From positions 1 to 9,097 of the forward strand of contig CAYOBW010000297.1 in NCBI GenBank assembly GCA_964402115.1: a stretch of DNA of 9,097 nt. The letters run 5' to 3'. The DNA is from CAYOBW01 sp964402115. GTDB taxonomy: Bacteria; Verrucomicrobiota; Kiritimatiellia; UBA8416; CAYOBW01. The position numbers and the translations under genes were made by a program. The notes below the pieces were generated by a model that saw only the letters and a program-made list of their open reading frames with translations, searched no databases and was not told the origin of the DNA. Below, in pieces: positions 1 to 6,697 of the stretch; the stretch's first letter is position 1; each line of letters begins with the position of its first letter.

Positions 1-10
1 AAACCTGGTC

Positions 11-38
11 TGGATGCTGACTACTGAATTCTGAATTC
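11..38 (-). repeat. degenerate heptamer tandem repeat (left copy)
   Basis: Four consecutive 7-bp units read on the + strand as TGGATGC, TGACTAC, TGAATTC, TGAATTC; on the - strand the consensus is about GWAKTCA. The same unit appears in the opposite orientation at the end of the next gene (2484-2504). The array ends 6 nt before the ribosome binding site of the following gene. The pattern is directly visible; its function is unknown. Confidence 0.7.
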
Positions 39-52
39 ACCCCGGAGGCCCT

Positions 53-2494
53 ATGGCAGCCATTCCACGGGCGTTTCGCCTGCAAGCGGCCGGGCGCGCG
101 ATCCTGCGCGCGGTGCTGGCGTTCGCCGCCATGCAACTGGTCACGGCAGGCGGCAATGTGTGCGCGGCGGAGACGCCGGGCGCGCTCGACCTGGTCCGGG
201 ATGGCCAACCCGTCGCGACGATTGTGGCGCTCGGCCCGCACGAGGCGGCCGCGCCGGCTCCCGCGAAGGGCAAAGCGCCCGGGCGCAAGACCCCGGCGGC
301 GGACGGCGATGAGGCGCTCGCCGTGCGCGTGCTGGCCGAGTGGATCGAGAAGATCACCGACGTGGAACTGCCGGTCTCCGACAAGGCCGTCGAAGGCCGG
401 CCGGCCATCTACGTCGGACGCGCCGCGGAGCAGGCGGGGCTCAAGCTCAACGCGATTGCCAGCCCGAGCCGCGAGGGCCTCCGCATCGCGACGGACGCGC
501 GGGGTGTGCTCATCGCGGGGCAGAGCGAGGCTGCGACGCTGAAGGCGGTCTGCCGGTTCCTCGAGGAGCTGGGATGCCGCTACCTGATGGACGGCCCGCT
601 GGGCGAAGTCTTCCCGCGCTCGACCACGCTGACGGTCGGGGCCCTGAGCATCACCGAGAAACCCGGCCTGCTGTGGCGCAACCCCAAGGGGCCGTCGTGG
701 AACGCCCGGCTTTGGAAGGCGTGGAACGGGGCGGGCGGAGAGCCGTTCGTCCACTCGCACGCGTGGGGCCACTACGTATCGCCCGCGCTCTTCGCCGGGC
801 GCCCGGAGTTCTTCGCGATGGGCGCGGACGGGCAGCGCAAGGCGGGCGGCTGGATTTGCACCTCGAATCCCGACCTGCGCGAGCACTTCGCGGCGCAAGT
901 CGTCGCGACCATCGCACACGGCACGCGCAACCCGTCGCTCTCGCCCACGGACGGCCGCGGCTACTGCCAGTGCCCCGCCTGCCGGGCACAGGACAACCCG
1001 GCCGCGCTGGAGCCGTCGAGCGGCGCCGTCTCCGTATCCGACCGCTACGTGGACTTCTTCGACTGGGTCGCGCGCAGGGTTGCCCAAACGCAGCCGGAGT
1101 CCGTGCTGAGCTTCTACTGCTACGCCGATTACACGCAGCCGCCGACGGTGCGACGGCCCCTCGCCACGAATCTCTGCGCGATGATCGCCCCGATCCGCTA
1201 CTGCCGCACCCACCCGATCGGCCAGCCCGGCTGCGCGTCGCGCGCACAGCAGCTGGCCATGATCGACGGCTGGGCGGGCGTGGCCAGCCGGCTGGGTTAC
1301 TACAACTACATGTACAACCTCGCGGACGGCACGCTGCCGTTCTTCAAGTTCAGCGCGTGCAGGAAGGAATTCCCGTACCTCTCGGAGAAGGGCCTTTCCT
1401 ACATGACCATCGAGGTGCTCTCCAACTGGCACATCTACGGGCCGCAGATCTACCTCAGCCTGCGCCTCGCCTACGACCCGCACGCGGACGCCGCCGCGAT
1501 CATGGAGGACTACTGGCTCAAGTTCTACGGACCGCAGGCCGCGCCGCACATGCGGGCGTATTGGCTGGGCCTCGACGCCGCGCAGCAGCGCCTCGCCTCG
1601 CACGCGGGCGGCTTCTTCGGGCTCGCGCAGATCTTCACGCCGGAGTTCCTGGCGCAATGCGAAGACCTGCTCGCGAAAGCCGCGGCGGCGGCGCAGGGCA
1701 ACGCGACCTGCGAGCAGCGCGTCGCCCTCCATGCCGAGGGCCTCCGGAGCGCGCGCGCCTACCGCACGCTCTGCGAAGCGCTGAATCGCGGCGACTTCGC
1801 CGCGGCGCTCCGCGAGTACGACCAAACCACGGCACGCCTGCGCGCCGCCGTTGCGAAGGGCTGGGCGAATCCCGAGTACGCCACCTCCTACCTGGAGCGC
1901 TTTCTCGCCAAGACCGTGCGCCAGGGCGCAGCCGCCACCGCCGCGCCGAACCGCGTGCTGGCGGTCATGCCGGACCGCTGGCGCTTCAGCCTCGACGAGG
2001 CCGACGCCGGCAGGGACCAGGGTTTCCACCGCGCCGACTTCAGCGACGGCGCGTGGCCGTTCGTCGCGACATACGACACCACGCTCGACGCGCAGGGCTA
2101 CGACAAGACCACGGTGCTGTGGTATCGCACACGCTTCACCGTGCCGCCGCAACACGCCGCGCTGACGCTTTTCTTCGGCGAGGTGGACGGCACGAGCGAA
2201 GTCTACGTGAACGGCCGGAAGCTCGACGTCCTTCCGCCGCGCGCGGACGCGAAGAAGGACGCACCCGCGGGCAAGACCCCTGCCGGCACGGCCGCACAGC
2301 CTGCCGCAGGCGCGCACGAAGGCCAGGCGAAAGCGCGCACACCCTTCGAGGTGGACGTGACCGCGGCCGTGCAGCCGGGCGAGAACGTCCTCGCCCTGCG
2401 CGTGGACCACACGCGGATGACCGAGCTCTCCCTCGGCGGGATCCTCCGGCCCGTGGTGCTGATCGAGAAGCCGCAGGGGTCCAGAAGTCAGTAG
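53..2494 (+). CDS. secreted DUF4838 / GH67-like carbohydrate-active protein with C-terminal galactose-binding-like domain
   Basis: This 813-residue protein is probably an exported polysaccharide-processing enzyme; substrate unknown. The start is supported by GGAGG at 44-48, 4 nt before ATG. Residues 1 to about 39 look like a Sec signal peptide (Arg-rich start, Ala/Leu/Val core, cleavage near VCAA). Residues ~85-200 resemble the alpha-glucuronidase-type N-terminal domain that precedes DUF4838. Residues ~205-500 carry DUF4838 hallmarks: SPTDGRGYCQCPACR at 297-311 with C305, C307 and C310, EVLSNWHIYGPQIYLSLRL at 454-472, and DYWLKFYGPQA at 486-496. Residues ~640-805 form a GH2-type sugar-binding beta-sandwich (VLWYRTRF 688-695, VYVNGRKLD 717-725, ENVLALRVDHT 777-787). 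Two Ala/Pro/Lys-rich low-complexity stretches (65-84 and 727-762) interrupt the fold. The stop codon lies inside a heptamer repeat, so the last residues (about RSQ) are repeat-derived. Family assignment is from motif recall; catalytic residues cannot be assigned. Confidence 0.85.
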   Translation: MAAIPRAFRLQAAGRAILRAVLAFAAMQLVTAGGNVCAAETPGALDLVRDGQPVATIVALGPHEAAAPAPAKGKAPGRKTPAADGDEALAVRVLAEWIEKITDVELPVSDKAVEGRPAIYVGRAAEQAGLKLNAIASPSREGLRIATDARGVLIAGQSEAATLKAVCRFLEELGCRYLMDGPLGEVFPRSTTLTVGALSITEKPGLLWRNPKGPSWNARLWKAWNGAGGEPFVHSHAWGHYVSPALFAGRPEFFAMGADGQRKAGGWICTSNPDLREHFAAQVVATIAHGTRNPSLSPTDGRGYCQCPACRAQDNPAALEPSSGAVSVSDRYVDFFDWVARRVAQTQPESVLSFYCYADYTQPPTVRRPLATNLCAMIAPIRYCRTHPIGQPGCASRAQQLAMIDGWAGVASRLGYYNYMYNLADGTLPFFKFSACRKEFPYLSEKGLSYMTIEVLSNWHIYGPQIYLSLRLAYDPHADAAAIMEDYWLKFYGPQAAPHMRAYWLGLDAAQQRLASHAGGFFGLAQIFTPEFLAQCEDLLAKAAAAAQGNATCEQRVALHAEGLRSARAYRTLCEALNRGDFAAALREYDQTTARLRAAVAKGWANPEYATSYLERFLAKTVRQGAAATAAPNRVLAVMPDRWRFSLDEADAGRDQGFHRADFSDGAWPFVATYDTTLDAQGYDKTTVLWYRTRFTVPPQHAALTLFFGEVDGTSEVYVNGRKLDVLPPRADAKKDAPAGKTPAGTAAQPAAGAHEGQAKARTPFEVDVTAAVQPGENVLALRVDHTRMTELSLGGILRPVVLIEKPQGSRSQ

Positions 2495-2504
2495 TCAGGA
2501 GTCA
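2484..2504 (+). repeat. heptamer tandem repeat (right, inverted copy) containing a stop codon
   Basis: Three 7-bp units GAAGTCA, GTAGTCA, GGAGTCA. The stretch 2482-2498 is the reverse complement of 17-33 with one mismatch in 17, so the upstream gene is bracketed by an inverted pair. The TAG stop of that gene (2492-2494) is made by the second unit. Confidence 0.7.
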
Positions 2505-2515
2505 CAGTTGGTTAC

Positions 2516-2675
2516 ACCGCTAATGAACGCTAATGTGACGCTAATGCGAGGATTCTCGAAGGAATCGCGATTGGAGGCACTGCAGCCGAGTCTCCAGAAA
2601 CGTTCACCAGTTGGGTGCAAGCGTGCTCTCTTGCATCCTGTTGGCGATTAGCGTCTATTAGCGTGCATCAGCGGT
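2516..2675. repeat. imperfect inverted repeat built from CGCTAATG units
   Basis: The left part contains three CGCTAATG copies (2518-2525, 2528-2535, 2539-2546). The right part contains the reverse-complement type units GATTAGCG, TATTAGCG and CATCAGCG (2646-2673). Arms 2516-2545 and 2647-2675 match at 26 of 30 positions with one gap. About 100 nt lie between them, including two small hairpins: GATTC/GAATC at 2551-2566 and a 9-bp stem with one G-T pair (GGGTGCAAG / CTTGCATCC) at 2613-2638. No open reading frame of note lies inside. It could fold as a cruciform or a structured RNA, or be a non-autonomous repeat element; no function can be read from the sequence. Confidence 0.65.
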
Positions 2676-2698
2676 TCTACATATGCCCTTCCCAGGCT

Positions 2699-2722
2699 GA
2701 ATGCTGTGCGATTGCAGCATTC
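2699..2722. other. perfect 8-bp hairpin upstream of dnaG
   Basis: GAATGCTG (2699-2706), an 8-nt loop, then CAGCATTC (2715-2722). After one T-T mismatch two further pairs extend the stem. No T-run follows, so it does not look like a standard intrinsic terminator. It sits 29 nt before the predicted dnaG -35 box. It could still end transcription from the upstream side, or be a protein binding site. Confidence 0.5.
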
Positions 2723-2754
2723 TGCAGGCGCGCCCGACACTCCCGCCATCTTGT

Positions 2755-2783
2755 TTGCCCCGTCCCTCCCGATGAGGTATAAA
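2755..2783 (+). promoter_or_regulatory. predicted sigma70-type promoter for dnaG
   Basis: TTGCCC (2755-2760, 4 of 6 to TTGACA), a 17-bp spacer, and TATAAA (2778-2783, 5 of 6 to TATAAT). A start site about 7 nt downstream falls at roughly 2789-2791, essentially on the dnaG GTG. If so, the transcript would be leaderless or nearly so, and the weak GAGG at 2774-2777 would not be in the mRNA. Confidence 0.45.
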
Positions 2784-2790
2784 CCCCGCC

Positions 2791-4743
2791 GTGGCATACG
2801 GCATTCCAGAACGCGTGATCGAGGAGGTGCGCTTCCGCAGCGACATCGTGGACGTCATTGGCCAGCACGTGACGCTCAAGCGCACAGGCGGCTCGTTCAA
2901 GGCCTGCTGCCCGTTCCACCAGGAGAAAACGCCCTCCTTCACCGTCAACCCGCAGCGGCAGAGCTTCAAATGCTTCGGCTGCGGCGCAGGCGGCAACGTC
3001 TTCACGTTCCTGATGAAGCACCAGGGCGTGGACTTCGTCACCGCGGTCAAGATCCTCGCCCAGCGCGCCGGGCTGCCGATCGATTTCGAAGAGGAGGACG
3101 ACACCGTCCGCGCCGACCGCGACCGGCTCTACAAGCTGCACGGCGAGCTGACCGAGTTCTACGAGCGCTGCCTCCAGCACCCCGAGGTCGGCGAGGTTGC
3201 GCGCGCCTACCTCGCGGAGCGTCAGCTCGACGCCGCTACCGTCGCCGCCTTCCGCATCGGCTTCGCGCCGGACCGCTGGGACGCCACGCTCGAATGGGGC
3301 GCCAAGCACAAGTACACGCCCGAGCAGCTCGTCGCCGCCGGCGTGCTGACCCGCTCCGACGATTCCGACACCCGCAGCCGGCTTTACGACCGCTTCCGCA
3401 ACCGCGTCATGTTCCCCATCCAGGACGGACAGAGTCGCGTCATCGGCTTCAGCGGGCGCCTGATGGAGAAGAATCCGAAAGCCGCGAAGTATCTCAACAG
3501 CCCTGAAACCCCGATCTTCCGCAAAAGCCGCGTCCTCTATGCCTTCGACAAGGCGCGCCAGCACATCGTCAGCCACCCCGGCCGCGAGGCGCTGGTGTGC
3601 GAGGGGCAGATCGACGTCATCCGCTGCCACCAGGCCGGCTTCCGCCACGCCGTCGCCTCGCAGGGTACGGCCTTCACCACCGACCACGCCGCCATCCTGA
3701 AGCGCTACGCCGACGGCGTCGTGATCTGCTTCGACCCCGACAAGGCCGGCCAGGACGCCTCCGTGCGCACCGCGGTCATCTTCATGGACCAGGGGCTGCT
3801 CGTGCGCGTGGCCCAGCTGCCGCCCGGCGCCGACCCCGACGCGTACATCCTGAAGCAGGGGCGCGACGCCTTCCAGCAGGTGCTCGACCAGGCCCTCTCC
3901 GTCATCCGCTTCCAGGCCCGCGTCCTGCGCGGTCGCGAAACCGACCCGGACAGCACGGCCACCGTTACGCGCGTTTCCCGCGCGCTGCTCGAAACGATCA
4001 GCCACAGCCCGAACGCCGTGCAGCGCGCGAAACTGCTCGAGGAGGCCGCCGCCGAACTCAACGTGCCGCCCTCCGCCCTCAGCGCGGACCTGGCGCCCGT
4101 GGAGGAGCGCCTGAAGACGCAGCAGGCTCGCACCGAATCCCGCCGCCAGGAGCGGGAGCGCGCTCACGACGGCCCGCCCGATCAGCCGCCGCCCGACATC
4201 GACGCCGAGGCCGACACGTACGGCGCCCCGGATGACGACGGGGGGCTGCCCGCCAGCTACACGCGCGAAGAGCGGGCCGTTTGCGAACATCTCGCGCACG
4301 TGCTGGCGGATGCCAGCCTGCTCGACCTGGTGCGCCAGCATCTCCCGCTCGAGCTGCTGCGCTACCCCCCGGCGCGTGCCTTCGTCGCGCTCTGCCTGTC
4401 GCCGCACGAAGACCACCACGCGTTCGAGGCCGCCGTGGACCAGGCCGCCGAGCCCGGCCTGCGCGAGTTCGCCGGCGCGGTCATGGGCGCGCCCCTCCGC
4501 CTGCGCGGCGAGGAGGCAACCCACGCCCAGGCCCTCAGGGAGGCCATCCTGCGGCTCTGGACCCGGCACCTGCAGCGGCAGTGCCGCACGCTCGACGCGC
4601 AGCTCGCGCAGCCGGGCGGCGACGAGGACCTCGTGCTGGCCACCCGCAGCGCACAGCTCCGCAAGGACATCAAGACCCTCGAACGGTGGGAAACCGGGTC
4701 CACAATCATCGCCATCCACATGGCGGAAGAGCCGCCAACCTGA
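2791..4743 (+). CDS. dnaG: DNA primase DnaG
   Basis: DnaG makes the RNA primers used by the replisome, on the lagging strand and at restarts. The 650-residue protein has the family order. A CHC2 zinc finger spans ~38-66, with C40, H43, C61 and C64 in CCPFH and KCFGCG. The RNA-polymerase core and Toprim domain follow: YDRFRNRVMFPI 199-210, KYLNSPETPIFRKSRVLY 233-250, EGQIDVI with E271 and D275, and FDPDKAGQDA with metal-binding D315 and D317. A charged, Pro-rich linker (~435-490) leads to a poorly conserved C-terminal region expected to contact the replicative helicase. The GTG start is chosen because the IPE..IEEVRFRSDIVDVI opening matches other DnaG N-termini; the nearest purine-rich site (GAGG, 2774-2777) is 13 nt away. 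The next gene is a GH20 enzyme rather than the rpoD often found after dnaG. Confidence 0.97.
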   Translation: MAYGIPERVIEEVRFRSDIVDVIGQHVTLKRTGGSFKACCPFHQEKTPSFTVNPQRQSFKCFGCGAGGNVFTFLMKHQGVDFVTAVKILAQRAGLPIDFEEEDDTVRADRDRLYKLHGELTEFYERCLQHPEVGEVARAYLAERQLDAATVAAFRIGFAPDRWDATLEWGAKHKYTPEQLVAAGVLTRSDDSDTRSRLYDRFRNRVMFPIQDGQSRVIGFSGRLMEKNPKAAKYLNSPETPIFRKSRVLYAFDKARQHIVSHPGREALVCEGQIDVIRCHQAGFRHAVASQGTAFTTDHAAILKRYADGVVICFDPDKAGQDASVRTAVIFMDQGLLVRVAQLPPGADPDAYILKQGRDAFQQVLDQALSVIRFQARVLRGRETDPDSTATVTRVSRALLETISHSPNAVQRAKLLEEAAAELNVPPSALSADLAPVEERLKTQQARTESRRQERERAHDGPPDQPPPDIDAEADTYGAPDDDGGLPASYTREERAVCEHLAHVLADASLLDLVRQHLPLELLRYPPARAFVALCLSPHEDHHAFEAAVDQAAEPGLREFAGAVMGAPLRLRGEEATHAQALREAILRLWTRHLQRQCRTLDAQLAQPGGDEDLVLATRSAQLRKDIKTLERWETGSTIIAIHMAEEPPT

Positions 4744-4757
4744 GCGCCAACACCGCC

Positions 4758-6344
4758 ATGACCACGCCATCGCTTTCGCTTGTCCCCTGGCCGCTGCGCG
4801 TCGAATCCCGCCCCGGCGCCTGCGTGCTCGCGCCGGCCACCGTCTGCACGGCCGCCGCGCCGGCTCGGGCGGTGGCCGAACTGTGCGCGGCCCAGTGCCG
4901 TCCGGCGACCGGTTACGCGCTGCCAGTGGTCTCCGACGCCCCGTCCTCCGTCCCGGCGATCCGCTTCGCCCTCGACGCCGCCCTCGCCCCGCTCACACCC
5001 GAGGGGTACCAGCTTGACGTCACTCCCGACGGCGTCACGCTGAGAGCCGCCGCCCCGCGCGGCCTCTTTCACGCCTTCCAGACGCTCCGGCAGCTCTTCC
5101 CGCCGGAGATCCTGGGCGCGCGCGTTCAGCCCGGCGCCGCCTGGACGGCTCCGTGTGTCGCGGTCACCGACCGCCCCCGCTTCGCCTGGCGCGGCATGCT
5201 GCTCGACTGCGCCCGCACGTTCTTCCCGCCACCGTTCATCCGCCGCTACATCGACTGGCTGGCCTTCCACAAGCTGAACGTCTTCCACTGGCACCTTTCC
5301 GACGACGAGGGGTGGCGGCCCGAAAGCGCCGCCTATCCGCGGCTGACCGCGGTCGGGGCCTGGCGCGGCGCGGGCTCGCCCCTGCCCCACGCCCGCGGGT
5401 CGGAGCGCATCGCCCCGCGCTATGGGGGCTGCTACACCCGCGACGACCTGCGCGAGGTGGTGGCCTATGCCGAGGCGCGCGGCGTGGACGTGCTGCCCGA
5501 GATCGACCTGCCGGGTCACAGCCAGGCTGCCTGCGCCGCCTACCCGGACATCCTCTGCCCCGTGGACGACGACTCCACCTGCGTGCACGGCCTCCGCCGC
5601 AACGTCTGGTGCGCGGGGCATGCCCCCAACTTCGTCATGCTGGATACGCTGCTGGGCGAGCTGTGCGAGGTCTTTCCCTTCCGCTACTTCCACATCGGCG
5701 GGGACGAGGTGAACAAGGCCCGGTGGAGCCGCTGTCCCCGCTGCCGGGAGCGCATGCGCACCGCGAAACTCGCCGACGCCGATGCGCTGCAGAACGACTT
5801 CGTGCGGCGCGTCGAAGCGCTCGTGCGGGGGCACGGGAAGTCCGCGGTCGGCTGGAACGAGATCCTCGACGGGGGTGAACTGGCGCCCGATACGGCCGTC
5901 ATGGCGTGGAAGTCGGCGGCGCCGGGCTACGCGGCCGCAAGACGGGGGCAACCCGTTATCATGGCCCCCGGCGCCCACCTCTATTTCGACATGGCCCAGG
6001 CGCCGGGCGAGCGCGGCCACACCTGGGCGGGGCGCGTTCCGCTGGAGCAGGTGTACGCCTTTGAACCGCTTGCCGGTGAAACGCTTACGAATGAAGCGGC
6101 GGCACGCATCATGGGGGTTGAAGCCTGCCTCTGGAGTGAGTTCCTCCTTGAACCGCCCCGCTATGTCGAGCACCAGAGCTACCCGCGCATCTGCGCCCTG
6201 GCCGAACTGGGGTGGACGGCGCGGGAGCGGCGCGACTGGTCGGACTTCAAGGCGCGCCTCGCCCCCGCCCACCTGGACCGCCTCGACGCCCTCGGCATCC
6301 GCTACCGCGGTTGGGGCCGGGAGGGCGCATCTGCGTTTGATTGA
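4758..6344 (+). CDS. GH20 beta-N-acetylhexosaminidase
   Basis: This 528-residue enzyme should release terminal beta-linked GlcNAc or GalNAc by the substrate-assisted GH20 mechanism. Residues 1 to ~138 form the GH20b-like accessory domain; ~141-490 form the (beta/alpha)8 barrel. Visible signatures are FAWRGMLLDCAR with sugar-contacting R145, HWHLSDDEGWRPE 177-189, DVLPEIDLPGHS 244-255, HIGGDEVNKARW 312-323 with the catalytic pair D316-E317, W384, and LWSE 458-461. The usual DDQGWR is DDEGWR here. No signal peptide or membrane segment is seen, so it is probably cytoplasmic. The start is the first ATG in this frame after the dnaG stop, 14 nt downstream; no Shine-Dalgarno is evident, suggesting translational coupling to dnaG. 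The reading frame stays open upstream inside dnaG, but the protein similarity begins at LVPWP, a typical GH20 opening. Whether the substrate is chitin, host glycan or peptidoglycan fragments is not determined. Confidence 0.93.
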   Translation: MTTPSLSLVPWPLRVESRPGACVLAPATVCTAAAPARAVAELCAAQCRPATGYALPVVSDAPSSVPAIRFALDAALAPLTPEGYQLDVTPDGVTLRAAAPRGLFHAFQTLRQLFPPEILGARVQPGAAWTAPCVAVTDRPRFAWRGMLLDCARTFFPPPFIRRYIDWLAFHKLNVFHWHLSDDEGWRPESAAYPRLTAVGAWRGAGSPLPHARGSERIAPRYGGCYTRDDLREVVAYAEARGVDVLPEIDLPGHSQAACAAYPDILCPVDDDSTCVHGLRRNVWCAGHAPNFVMLDTLLGELCEVFPFRYFHIGGDEVNKARWSRCPRCRERMRTAKLADADALQNDFVRRVEALVRGHGKSAVGWNEILDGGELAPDTAVMAWKSAAPGYAAARRGQPVIMAPGAHLYFDMAQAPGERGHTWAGRVPLEQVYAFEPLAGETLTNEAAARIMGVEACLWSEFLLEPPRYVEHQSYPRICALAELGWTARERRDWSDFKARLAPAHLDRLDALGIRYRGWGREGASAFD

Positions 6345-6359
6345 CCCTGGAAGGGCGTC

Positions 6360-6375
6360 TAGGCTGTTAGGCTGT
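6360..6375 (+). repeat. 8-bp tandem repeat TAGGCTGT x2
   Basis: Two perfect adjacent TAGGCTGT units followed by a partial AGGC at 6376-6379. They begin 16 nt after the GH20 stop codon. This is a repeat type different from the heptamer, CGCTAATG and GAGGAC repeats elsewhere in the window. Confidence 0.6.
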
Positions 6376-6386
6376 AGGCAGGCGAT

Positions 6387-6476
6387 CCATCGTACTCGTC
6401 CTCAGTGAGCACAGCGAACGGTCGTCGTCCTCGAAGAGACAAACGAGGGAATCGAGGACGAGGACGAGGACGATGG
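6387..6476. repeat. nested inverted repeat with GAGGAC hexamers
   Basis: The outer arms 6387-6403 and 6460-6476 are reverse complements with one mismatch in 17. An inner stem pairs 6425-6434 (TCGTCCTCGA) with 6452-6461 (TCGAGGACGA), 10 of 10, around a 17-nt loop. Inner and outer right arms overlap by 2 nt, so the two pairings nest almost coaxially. Three perfect GAGGAC hexamers occupy 6454-6471. There is no T-run after it. It could act as a transcript-end structure after GH20 or be a dispersed repeat element. Confidence 0.6.
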
Positions 6477-6697
6477 GAAATCGAAGGCTGGACAAATACA
6501 CGTCGCCGACCATCGGGTGGGTTACGGCTCGCAAGCTCGCCGAACCTCGAGACTGACGTTGCGCCGACCGGTGGGGCGAGCGCAAGTCAATAGAACGCAG
6601 GTGCGCCCGGCCGGGAGTAGCTTCATTTTCCGCCGTGACGAACGGCCTGCTTTTCGGTATGTAAGCCGACTGGCAGCAACGGAAAGCAGGATTCTTA
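6477..6697 (+). other. remainder of the gap before parA, no gene seen
   Basis: No convincing coding sequence lies here; the frames open through it merely continue into shadows of parA. Visible items are two GCTCGC copies (6527-6532, 6535-6540), with GCTCGCC at 6535-6541 able to pair with GGCGAGC at 6575-6581, and a perfect 10-bp palindrome CCCGGCCGGG at 6606-6615. A weak promoter-like pair GTGACG (6635-6640), 17 bp, TATGTA (6658-6663) is possible but only 4 of 6 and 3 of 6 to consensus. A promoter for parA is expected in this stretch but I cannot place it firmly. Confidence 0.4.
6646..6690 (+). promoter_or_regulatory. stem-loop including the parA ribosome binding site
   Basis: CCTGCTTTTC (6646-6655) can pair with GGAAAGCAGG (6681-6690): 10 pairs including one G-T, around a 25-nt loop. 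The parA Shine-Dalgarno AGGA (6688-6691) lies 6 nt before ATG 6698, so three of its four bases fall in the right arm. In a transcript that starts upstream of 6646, this could mask the site and reduce parA translation. If the weak promoter at 6635-6663 is the real one, the left arm would not be transcribed. Confidence 0.4.

Noticed and set aside
340..2523. 727-codon + strand frame overlapping the DUF4838 gene
   Set aside because: Arg-rich out-of-frame shadow; the frame starting at 53 has a signal peptide and family motifs.
2699..2722. Intrinsic terminator
   Set aside because: The stem is good but no T-tract follows on either strand.
2495..2790. tRNA or small RNA gene in the gap before dnaG
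   Set aside because: The stems present do not form a cloverleaf and no T-loop GTTCRANNC with matching arms is seen.
4281..4757. Upstream extension of the GH20 frame into dnaG
   Set aside because: The extra residues are an out-of-frame Arg/Pro-rich reading of dnaG; GH20 similarity begins after ATG 4758.
2677..4770. 697-codon open frame on the - strand opposite dnaG
   Set aside because: It mirrors dnaG across its length, has no recognisable domain, and arises from GC-rich third positions.
4362..6272. 636-codon open frame on the - strand opposite GH20
   Set aside because: It is an antisense shadow of dnaG and GH20; composition is typical of reversed GC-rich coding sequence.
6635..6663. Promoter GTGACG-17-TATGTA for parA
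   Set aside because: The -10 matches consensus at only 3 of 6 positions; too weak to list as a separate feature.
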